Source: Gonapodya sp. JEL0774 (Eukaryota; Monoblepharomycota; Monoblepharidomycetes; Monoblepharidales; Gonapodyaceae). Taken from it: a DNA stretch of 12,527 nt. The DNA lies in contig JADIIX010000340.1 in the NCBI GenBank assembly GCA_027604505.1, positions 1-12,527 of the forward strand, given 5' to 3'. Both the position numbers and the translations under genes were made by a program. How positions within the stretch are numbered: the first letter of the stretch is position 1; every line of letters begins with the position of its first letter. Under the pieces are notes generated by a model. The model made no database searches. It was not told the DNA's origin and worked only from the letters and a program-made list of their open reading frames with translations. This document shows, in pieces, positions 1-7,702 of the stretch.

Positions 1-9
1 TATACACAA

Positions 10-75
10 GTCAGATAAAAGTACCGATGTGGGTCAGATAAAAGACTTAAGGGGGTCAGGAAAAAGCGTCACACA
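10..75. repeat. Short tandem repeat, three ~22-23 bp units
   Basis: Units start at 10, 33 and 55. The first two begin with GTCAGATAAAAG and the third with GTCAGGAAAAAG. Each then runs into a more variable half ending in a run of G. The third unit is less similar and its right end is indistinct. The array lies just beyond the 3' end of the thioredoxin-like gene and reaches close to the left edge, so it may continue outside the window. I see no function for it. Confidence 0.6.
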
Positions 76-111
76 TGGTGGGGAGGAGGGATAATAACAA
101 ATTATGATAAT

Positions 112-555
112 TCAATTGGCAACTTCGATCAAACATCTAGCAAGTGATTCTTCTGTTTGATCACCTTCGTAAGGGATACTCTTTCCAAGTAGGTTTCCAT
201 CTGGAAAATACAACATTGTGGGAAATCCTTCTGTCTTTTGTTTTCTGAACACGTCTGACGGTATATCATTGGCTTCTATAGCATTAATTATAATATAATC
301 TGAATCCATTCGATAAAATGTTTTTTGGTCTAGCTTTGATCCAGGTGTAACGCGTTGGACAGTGGTTACAAACGCATTCCAGGTAATAGGTTTAAGTCTT
401 TGACACCAACCACATCCGTTGGAGTAGAATAATACAAACATTGCTTTAGACTTTTCATCTCCACCGTTGTTTTCAGTGATCACATGGCCAACAGAAGACC
501 CTAGACCAATTATTCCAAGTAAAGAAATCAGACTAAATAAAATGACCCGGTCCAT
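112..555 (-). CDS. Membrane-anchored or secreted thioredoxin-fold protein with CGWC active site
   Basis: This is an intronless 147-residue protein. A hydrophobic N-terminal stretch (about residues 4-22) looks like a signal peptide or signal anchor, so the rest probably lies in the ER lumen or outside the cytosol. The thioredoxin fold follows: a beta strand (MFVLFYS, 39-45) leads into the redox motif C48-G-W-C51, and G110-F-P112-T supplies the cis-proline loop opposite the active site. The expected role is thiol-disulfide exchange; the partner is unknown. The length fits one thioredoxin domain plus a leader. The only nearby start is the ATG at 555, and an ATG-TAA pair lies two bases upstream of it. 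The gene is visibly richer in A+T than the other genes here and lacks introns in an intron-dense neighbourhood, which hints at recent or horizontal acquisition (inference). It could equally be a small fungal PDI-like protein. Confidence 0.85.
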   Translation of the reverse strand: MDRVILFSLISLLGIIGLGSSVGHVITENNGGDEKSKAMFVLFYSNGCGWCQRLKPITWNAFVTTVQRVTPGSKLDQKTFYRMDSDYIIINAIEANDIPSDVFRKQKTEGFPTMLYFPDGNLLGKSIPYEGDQTEESLARCLIEVAN

Positions 556-610
556 TTTTACATTTTCGCAACCCTCGCGGAGCCTGCAAATGTTTGTGTA
601 GGAAAAATGT

Positions 611-710
611 AAAAGAACAGTCTAAGATTCAAACGGGCGTGGAGGAGAAACCCATCGACTCGCTCAGATTGATAAAGTAATCAGATAAGCCCGTTTGACC
701 GGTACCGTTC
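611..710. repeat. Diverged direct repeat, copy A
   Basis: Two blocks recur in the same order at about 989-1066. AAAAGAACAGTCTAAG at 611-626 matches 989-1004 with one mismatch. The block starting GATAAGCCCG at 684 matches the one starting at 1040, with roughly three quarters identity over 27 bases. The offset falls from 378 to 356 between blocks, so the copies differ by about 22 bases of indel. This looks like an old duplication or a decayed mobile-element relic. No terminal repeats or coding remnant were found. Confidence 0.4.
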
Positions 711-988
711 GAAATTCGCACAGTCCCACTCGTTCACGCGGATATCAAAAGTACATGGCAGCAATTGAAGTGATATAATGATTGCGTTTGAATTTGATTT
801 CTGTCCTGTGCTCAATAGCCGGGAATTGGGAAGTCAGCTTGTCTAGCATCTGAGACCCTTAGCCTCATCTCATTGAAACAATGTAAAACAAAAATTTTGG
901 ACCCCTCTCAGATTATGATCTTCCGACTGTTGCAAACGTGTCACACCCTGATTCCACCCCCAATACCCGTTCCCCCACTTAAGGTTCA

Positions 989-1066
989 AAAAGAACGGTC
1001 TAAGGATAGAACAGGCGATATTCAAGATTCGTTTGGTTTGATAAGCCCGCTCTGCCGGAACCGCTC
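989..1066. repeat. Diverged direct repeat, copy B
   Basis: This is the partner of 611-710. The left block is at 989-1004 and the right block at 1040-1066. It is about 22 bases shorter between the blocks than copy A. Confidence 0.4.
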
Positions 1067-1709
1067 TTGGTGGAGAACGGGTGTCAAGGCGATAAAGAGG
1101 GCAAGTGTGCCAGCGACTGGCACAATTTCAATGTCTGCTCTTCACACTAAGCACTGTCCGACCCCAAAGACGTTTCTTCAGGAAATATCACTCCATATTC
1201 CCAGGACAATTCTACGAATGACGACAAATATGTAAAACTTGTGGGATAAAAGTGACATACTGTGCTTGACGAAACGAGAACAATTGCCAGACTATACAAC
1301 CAAAAAACCCCTTTTCCACTTTTGCTTCTTCCGCATTAGTTTGGTCGCATAGAGTGCGTAATGACTGACTAGAGTGGTGGAACTTAGAGGGATAGATAGA
1401 CCAAGGGAGACCGATCCTGCATCGCCGGAGCAGCTCAGTGTCAAAATCTTATGTACGAGCTTCTCCCACTTTGGCAACATCTGGAGAAAACTAGTTTGAG
1501 GGAGTTTCCAAACTCTTGGTTGATCAGAATCAGGCCACAGTGCTCACCTGCCAAACCTTTGACGTTTCAGCGTTTCTATGCCTACACGCAACCACTCACC
1601 CGTGGCTTAATTAATTCCCGTCTTGCAATCGTGCGCGGGCAGTGACGGACATTGGCGTTAAACTGTGAATCTGCACTGAGATCACGACAATCCAAGCACG
1701 TTTGCGACA

Positions 1710-4700
1710 ATGAACGTGGGACCACGAGATTCCACTGCCGATGCAAGCGGGATCAGCTCGGGGTCGATTATAGGGTCCGGAGTCATATCTGGACCTGTCC
1801 GGTATGCGCTGGACGTGCGGGTGAAGGCGATGGAGGCGAAAGTTGGTGGGGTGGAGAGTTCCGGTAAGCTGAAGCTAGATACTGCTTACAAAACCAAGTG
1901 ATGTTGAGCTTACGCCGAACGCTTCTCTTTGACGTCTTCTTCGACTCCACGCGTATTTCAATAATGCGTGTCGACCGATCTTTTGTAAAACCAAACATGG
2001 ATTCAATCTGATGATTTGACACACATTTCATCATTATCCCAAAGAATCAACCTCGAGATGTGGCTCCTACTTCTGCGTGATTAAAATGAGAGGGTCCGCA
2101 GTGGAGCACCGAACCGCGAGCGCTGACGCAGACGAGCATGGAAACATTTTTTGGGTGAGTGTGCCCCTCCACTGCACTGAGCCGCACCGGGCCACATGCG
2201 ACGAGCTTCGTGACAAGTGCACAAAGAGCTTTCTTTGACGGTACAGAGGGGATGTACCGGTTGGCTCCACTGAGTTTGAACCTGTCTGGACTGTTGCACT
2301 CGGGACCACATTACTCACGTACCGACTTCTTCCACCACCACCATACTACCATATCCCACAGTCGGAAGACTTCTCGTTTGACGATGTCCCCGATCCTACC
2401 ATCACTGCAGTTGTGTACCGCGACGTGGATGCCTCTCTTACCTCACCATCCGTACCATCCACTTCAACAGCCACTCCCTCCTCCTCGTCCCCTCTCTCAA
2501 TCGGAGCATCGAACTCCGCACTATCTTCCTCGCTCCACTCCCATCCGAACACCTCTGGCCCGCCGCTGATGCCCCGGCCCGTAGGCCGCTCAACCTTGCC
2601 TCGAGCGGCCTTGTTTCGATCCACACCGGGTGCTAGTGGGACAAACGATCCAGTTGCAAATGGAAGTGGTTCTCCGTCATTGTCGCTTGGAGTTCCTCCT
2701 GTTGGAGCACTCCCACACCCCTCGTCACCGTCGACAAGACCGTCAGTGAAAGCCCTTTCGGACGACATTGTGGTGACTATGCCGATCGAAGACGCGTCGA
2801 AAGATAGCATAGGTGAGTTTTGGGTCCATGCCTCGACCTTGTCTGTGGGAGGACCCCCATGACCTTTTCGGTATATGATAAAATCATGTTGCCCAATCTC
2901 ACATACAGGTGCTCCCTCTCTTCGCCTTGCTCTCTCCATCCACTCATCGGCAGCGTCTACGGCAAACCTCCTTCCAACCCCTTCCTTCCTCTCGTCTTCC
3001 ACCTCCGCTTCCCATACCGCAAACACACCACCGCAATCCTCTTATTTGTCCCTCCACATCCACGAATCCCGCAACCTTAGTTCACCTTGCTCCACGCCAA
3101 ACCACCACCATGAACCGTGGCCCTTTGTCGTAGCCACCGTGCTGCCTTCGGGTTCGTCCACCATCTCGTCTTCCCCAGGAGGCGCAAAACTCTTCGATGG
3201 AGATTCTGTCGGCCACGGGGACCACCAAGTGGCATCAGGAGGATCGTGGAGTACCAAAGTTGGACGTGGAGCTAGTCCACAGTGGGGTGAGGGGTTTGTG
3301 ATGTGAGTGCCAATGAAACGTCCGAGGAGCACACACCCAAAATCTTTGCTCTTACATATGCCCACGCTTGACCCTACCAAAGACCCGTAGCGACCCCCCC
3401 TTCGTCCCGTATTCTGCTCCTCTCAGTGTGGGATGCCAGACCTGCACCACCGTGGTCGTTCAGACAAGCGTTTTTGGGAATGTGCACTGTGGAATTGAGG
3501 GACTTGGACGGTAAAGGTGGAGAGAGGTGAGTTTTGCTGTAAAGGGTAACCGCGTGTGCGGCGTGTGTGAGGTGGTGGTTTGACTAACGCGAGTACGCTT
3601 CGGATATCGAATCATTTCTGGGTCTGATAACGACGTGAATTAGGTTCTACACCCTCCTTCCTCTTCCTCCTGGAGTTGACGCACTCGTACCCGTACCTCG
3701 CGGCCTTGGTACGAATGGCCCACGCCACCGTGGTCGTGCCAAAAACGCCACTGCATCGTCCACCAATCTCTCCACCTCGTTATCTGTACCTCCTGAACGA
3801 CGGGGTAACGTCAACATCACGGCTGCGTTTGGGGCGACGGGCAAGTTGAAAAGGCGGAATAGGAGGACTTCGGCGCCTGCAAGTGGCTCTGTAGGGGATG
3901 ATGGGGACGGAAGTGGTGATGACTCGAGTGGTCCACACTCGCCCGTGTCACCAGTTTACCTTGCCAACGGGGATCTGGGGGTTGGGCCAGGCTCGGTAGG
4001 TGGCGCAGTGGATAAGGTGAAACAGTACCCAGGACAATTGGTCAAGATGCTGAGGAAGTTTGATCATCGGTGCAAACCTGCACTGTTGCCAGTGGCTGTC
4101 GGTGCGCCGGCAACGGCCACCTCGCCCTCATCTATCCCTGCAGCATCTTCCACCCGACGTGCACCACCACTTCGCCTACCTTCACGTCATGATCCTCTCC
4201 CACTCGGGTCGTCCGGATGGCTCTCACGGTGCGCAGCGTGTGGCGCTCGTGTGTTGGCAGGGGGCATGAAATGTGCTGGGTGCAGTGGGACGTACCATAC
4301 TGCGTGTGTGGCGGGGAATGAGTGTGGTGGCGTGGGCTGGGTCAGGTTGGCCGTGGGGGTAAGAGTGAGTGGAAGAATTGCGGGATAGGCGAGATTTGAA
4401 GTTATGCTTACCCGTTTGCCACCAAACAACCCAGCGCATACCCCTCCTGGCAGCACCTGCCCATGCTACTCTACTCGACCTACTCACGCGGTCGGACCGT
4501 CGTCTCTGCCATCTCTTGGGAACCTCTGGGATCTCAGACCCGTTAGCTGCTGCCCTGGTCCGCGCCGTGTCATCCCTCCCTCCACCCGCCTCCCTTTCCC
4601 CCTCGGATGCAGCACCTCAAGTGCCTCCTGGAGCTCGCTTGGTACACGCATTATTGGTGAAGGAGATGCAGCAAGGGACAACCAGTGCCGCGACCCTATT

Positions 4701-7510
4701 TCGGGCCAACACAGTAGGAACAAAGTGCATGGACGCGTACTTGAAGGCGATGTGCGCAGGATATTGCTCAAAGAGTGTGGGACAGGTGGTGTGGAGCGTG
4801 GTAAGAGAGGTGATTGAGGGAGGGGGTTGGGAGGTGAGTAACGTGGCAGCATTCCGGGGCAGCTTATGTGAGACCGAAGTTCAAAACCCACTCTTGGCGA
4901 TGTTGCAAGCTCGACCCCGCCCACATTTCCTCCCCGGGTCTTACCTCCAGCCATGCTGCCAAGCTGGGTGCCCTGACTGATCGCCTCTTGGACGGCGTTT
5001 CCGCCGCACGTGAGCAGCTGCCCGGTGAGGTGAGGTGGGTATTTCGAGAACTCAGGAGGGGGGCTGGCCGCAGGTTTGAGGAGGGTGGAGGGGAGGGAAA
5101 GGACGCCCCGAGTGACTCCAAAGGGCAGGCACAGGGTTTGAGGAGAGCACAGAGCACGAGGTATTCTGTAGTATCGGTGTTCTTATATTTGCGTAAGTTT
5201 TGTAATCTGCTTTTGGGAAGGAGCGCAGAGGTGTGTTGACTCTGTGTGCGGGATTTCACAACTGTAAATGTTTGTTTCTGGTGATTCAAGGCCTGCTCGT
5301 CCCCGCTATTCTCGGACCCCGACTCTTCGGGCTTGTTCCGCCAGATGTCCGAATATCGCCTGGGGCAAAGAGGACACTCACTCTGCTGGCCAAGATTTTC
5401 CAAGTAAGAATTGTTCGATGTTTGCGTTTTCGCTTGGAGATTACAATGGGCCCGTCAAACTCATATTTTAAACATTATCTTCGCCAAAATGCCCATCAAA
5501 ACAACCTCACTCAAGACGATCGCTAATCTCTCAGATTTTTCGGGAAAAGAGGCCTACATGGAAGTTATGAACAGCTTTATTCACGATCGGATGCCCAAGA
5601 TGAGGGCATTACTTGATCATGCTGTAAGCACGCACCTCAAGCCCAGAGGCACATCTCTGATCGAATTCACATCAGGCTACTATCACCGACAACGAGCTGG
5701 CCTCTCTCAACTCTTCGAGGTCACGCTCACACCGTCCCGAAAAAGACCTTGCGGTTTTAGCAGCAAGACTTGATGAAGTTCAGGACAAGCTCCAAACGGC
5801 TGCGGAAAGCGTGAGTTGGATAAGCGTCAATTCCGGTGTTCTCTTAGTGAGCGCCATTCTTACCTCACGGATTCTATTTGGCAACGCAGGACGACGATCG
5901 GAAACTGTTGACCGACTTGCGGGCATACCTCGCTGATCCTACTGGGGTTTGCAGTCTGCCCGTGCCTGCCTCGAACACTCCGACTGCACGTCCTGGATCT
6001 CGATCCTCCTCTCCCATGTCCGATTATGCAAGTCGCAAAGCAGCTAGCTATGCGAGCCCACCGACATCGAACATAAGCTCGCTCAAGGGGAACGAAATCT
6101 CAATGAAGTCTCCAACGGATAGAGTGAAGGGGTCTGGAAAGCCTGAACGGTGAGGTTTCGACTTGGCTGGTAATGGACATTGAATCGAACGCATTGCTCA
6201 ATTGATGATTTGGTGTCTCCGCCGGAAGGCCGAGCTCTCTTCGCGTCGACACCAAAGCGCTGGCACCGGGCCGGCCCATGTCGCAATCGAACATACCAAG
6301 CAACCAATCGAGCACCATACCAAAAGTTCAGTCTTCACAGTCTCTTCAAAACCGTATTCAAATGAATCCACATGTACTGCTAAGCGTGAGCGAAGGGTTC
6401 GGCCAGTGTGCATGTTGTGAGAAGCCTCTGGCGGGGTTGGCGGTTGACTTTGCAGGAAAGAAGGTGCGTTTAAGAATGATGTATTCGCCTGTAGTTGGCA
6501 CGAGTGGATTTCATAAGTGGCTTTATTGCGTTTGCAGTGGCAATTCGAGGTGGGGTCCCACACTTTTGCCACCTTATCGTCCGTGCACATTTCTAAACTC
6601 AACACACTACAGCACTTCGTTTGTAGTACATGCGGGGGTGAGTTCTCAGTGCTGATTCACCGATATTTGTATAGTTTGACACATTCGCTTGAAAACCAAC
6701 AGAGCGAATGAAAGCTTCTGACGCCTCTCTCGCCCAAGGGAAGCTTTACTGTCCCTCTCACAAATCCGTCGGTCTTGTTGCTACCTCAGCATGTGGTGGA
6801 CAATGCGGCAACCCACTATCTGGCCCTGTCATTGACGCTATAGGACAAACGTTTCACCAACCCTGTTTTAAGTGCACCGACTGCTCCATTGTATTGCGGG
6901 GTCGATTTTTCCCAGCGAAGGGGAACGTATACTGCCAAACGTGCTTTAGGATGAGTGCCGTGATAGTTTGTCGACAGTGTCGAGCCCCGATTGAAGCTGG
7001 TAAGATTTCGGTTGCTAACTGCCTTTTTGGAGGAGAACCACATTCACGTGCAATTATTCGCACGATGCCTGTCTGCGGCCCGAATTTCAGAGTATTTCTA
7101 TACCAATGGATCGTATTATCATTCCAAATGCAAAGGATGCGATGTACGTGGACTTGCCCAATCAACCACAAGTGGTTTCCTCACGCACAGACACTGCGGT
7201 TGACTCATAGATGTGTTCGGCACCCCTTTCGCCTGGTGGCTACTTTACTCTTGAGAATGTTGGGCTCTTTTGCCTCCATCACCGCAATGAAATTCTGTCA
7301 TGTCGCGCTTGTGAACTGCCGATCTCCCCAGATCAAACGGGCGCACCCGCGGCATCAAAAATGATATTGACCGAGGGGAAAGGATGCTACCACGCCGAGC
7401 ACTTCAAATGTGCAGTTTGTGACAAGGTTCTCGCCGCTTCTAAGTTTGTGGAGGATCGGGAGCAGGTTCTGTGCTTGGTCTGCTGGGGTGCAATGGACGG
7501 ACGGAAATGA
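1710..7510 (+). CDS. C2-C1-RasGAP-LIM(x4) multidomain Ras GTPase-activating protein (18 exons)
   Basis: The product should speed GTP hydrolysis by Ras-type GTPases at membranes. Hand-built exons: 1710-1863, 2091-2154, 2247-2812, 2909-3302, 3383-3526, 3644-4358, 4435-4833, 4910-5192, 5291-5403, 5516-5623, 5676-5810, 5890-6149, 6229-6463, 6538-6549, 6613-6637, 6703-6999, 7091-7143 and 7211-7510. They total 4,257 nt (1,418 residues plus stop), and every junction is in phase. Order: N-terminal region with a possibly PH-like strand pattern (about 75-135, e.g. EPVWTVALGTTLLTYRLL), Ser/Pro-rich linker, C2 (about 307-505), C1-like finger (623-668), RasGAP (about 680-980), charged helix likely to coil (about 981-1045), Ser-rich linker, four LIM domains (1172-1410). 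Exons from 2247 on are well supported. Exons 1-2 are weak: intron 1 would be 227 nt, and an extra exon at 1909-1952 also splices in phase. An alternative is two genes, a RasGAP ending at 6153 and a LIM protein starting at 6278. Confidence 0.78.
3043..3870 (+). other. C2 domain of the RasGAP-LIM protein
   Basis: The domain spans three exons. The first strand reads YLSLHIHESRNL (from 3043), followed by an EPWPFVVATV strand. The hallmark stretch SPQWGEGFVI crosses the intron at 3303-3382, then come RILLLSVWDARPAPPW and FLGMCTVELRDLDGKGGERF, which crosses the intron at 3527-3643. A final strand (about RGNVNITAAFG) follows a Gly/Arg/Ser-rich insertion. In RasGAPs C2 usually docks the catalytic domain on phospholipid. 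The acidic calcium loops are not clearly complete, so calcium dependence is doubtful. Confidence 0.75.
4188..4325 (+). other. C1-like zinc finger of the RasGAP-LIM protein
   Basis: The zinc ligands visible are H623, C637, C640, C651, C654, H659, C662 and C668, matching the HCC..CC..HC..C order of C1 (diacylglycerol/phorbol-type) domains. The loop between the second and third cysteines (10 residues) and the last spacer (5 residues) are shorter than in lipid-binding C1 domains, so it is probably an atypical C1 used for protein or membrane contact and not for diacylglycerol sensing (inference). Confidence 0.65.
4435..5623 (+). other. RasGAP catalytic domain
   Basis: Four exons encode it. The finger loop reads ATLFRANTVGTKCMDAYLK, matching the family's TLFR-x-N/T-T signature; R769 is the expected arginine finger. 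The second signature, FLYLR (R907) followed by LLVPAILGPRLFGLVP, corresponds to the FLR...PAI motif that stabilises the finger loop; the intron at 5193-5290 splits the R907 codon. AKIFQ then joins TIANLSDFSGKEAYM across the intron at 5404-5515, a typical RasGAP helix. Both key arginines are present, so catalytic activity is predicted. A low-complexity Gly/Glu insertion (about 5056-5150) sits in a loop. Confidence 0.9.
6150..6228 (+). other. Hinge intron joining the RasGAP and LIM halves
   Basis: The donor is CG|GTGAGG at 6150 and the acceptor ends GAAG at 6228. Splicing is phase 2 and rebuilds a CGG codon, linking KPER to PSSLRVDTK. Unspliced, the frame reads CGG TGA and stops at 6151-6153. 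The next in-frame ATG downstream is at 6278, still ahead of LIM1. Confidence 0.65.
6407..7483 (+). other. Four tandem LIM domains
   Basis: LIM1 spans 1172-1222: C1172-x2-C1175, then WQFEHFVCSTC and a closing C1219-PS-H1222. LIM2 spans 1233-1283: C-x3-C, H1254-x2-C-x2-C-x2-C, C1280-x2-C1283. LIM3 spans 1292-1343: C-x2-C, H1312-x2-C1315-x2-C1318-x2-C1321, C1340-x2-H1343. LIM4 spans 1350-1410: C-x2-C, a long 26-residue loop, H1380-x2-H-x2-C-x2-C, C1407-x2-C1410. The introns at 7000-7090 and 7144-7210 must be removed to complete LIM3, and they restore all eight ligands exactly. LIM domains are protein-docking zinc fingers common in cytoskeletal and polarity factors. The chain ends eight residues after LIM4. 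Confidence 0.88.
6538..6549 (+). other. 12-nt microexon in LIM1
   Basis: The bases TGGCAATTCGAG lie between TTTGCAG and GTGGGG splice sites and encode W-Q-F-E. Including them bridges AGKK to HFVCSTC and gives the Trp and spacing that LIM domains need. Skipping them removes the conserved Trp while keeping frame. The following exon (6613-6637) is only 25 nt. Confidence 0.7.
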
Positions 7511-7702
7511 AATTGCGCTTGTGGCCCTATTATAGGATTACTCAAATACACACTGTCTGCAATATATCCTGAATGTACATGGGATTTCGGAAAAGAAGCG
7601 GAAAGGCGTTTGGGCCTGAACTACGAAATGCGTAGGATGTCAAGAAGATCTACCCTCCCCATACACCGCTGTTCGTCCGTCATCGGTATGAGAGAGCAGA
7701 GA
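7511..7702. other. Convergent intergenic region
   Basis: This 192 bp stretch separates the stop of the RasGAP-LIM gene (+) from the stop of the membrane-protein gene (-). It should hold both 3' ends. No canonical AATAAA was seen on either strand, and no coding content is evident. Confidence 0.5.

Larger units (their letters stand above)
556..1709. other. Gene-free stretch between divergent genes
   Basis: About 1.15 kb separates the 5' end of the thioredoxin-like gene (-) from the first proposed exon of the RasGAP-LIM gene (+), so it should hold both promoters. Open frames here (for example 873-1235 +) have no recognisable domain and no splice-linked continuation. The only structure I found is a diverged direct repeat at about 611-710 and 989-1066. 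Confidence 0.5.

Noticed and set aside
873-1235. 120-codon open frame on the + strand in the gene-free region
   Set aside because: No recognisable domain, no splice partner, and it spans the diverged direct repeat. It is probably a chance open frame.
1292-1480. 62-codon open frame on the - strand
   Set aside because: It has no recognisable motif, no supported context and an unremarkable composition.
2346-3026. 226-codon open frame on the - strand
   Set aside because: It is antisense to the Ser/Pro-rich linker exons of the RasGAP-LIM gene. The low-complexity codons create the open frame, and no domain is visible.
4864-5403. 179-codon open frame on the - strand
   Set aside because: It is antisense to RasGAP exons 8-9, whose + strand translation carries the clear FLR/PAI signature.
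7144-7210. Reading through this stretch as coding (THRHCG then stop)
   Set aside because: Removing it as an intron restores the exact H-x2-C-x2-C-x2-C spacing of LIM3. Read through, it hits a stop and leaves LIM3 incomplete.
6278-7510. A separate LIM-only gene starting at the ATG at 6278
   Set aside because: Possible, but the upstream RasGAP frame splices in phase across 6150-6228 and the gap from TGA to ATG would be only about 125 bp. I kept one gene and recorded the alternative.
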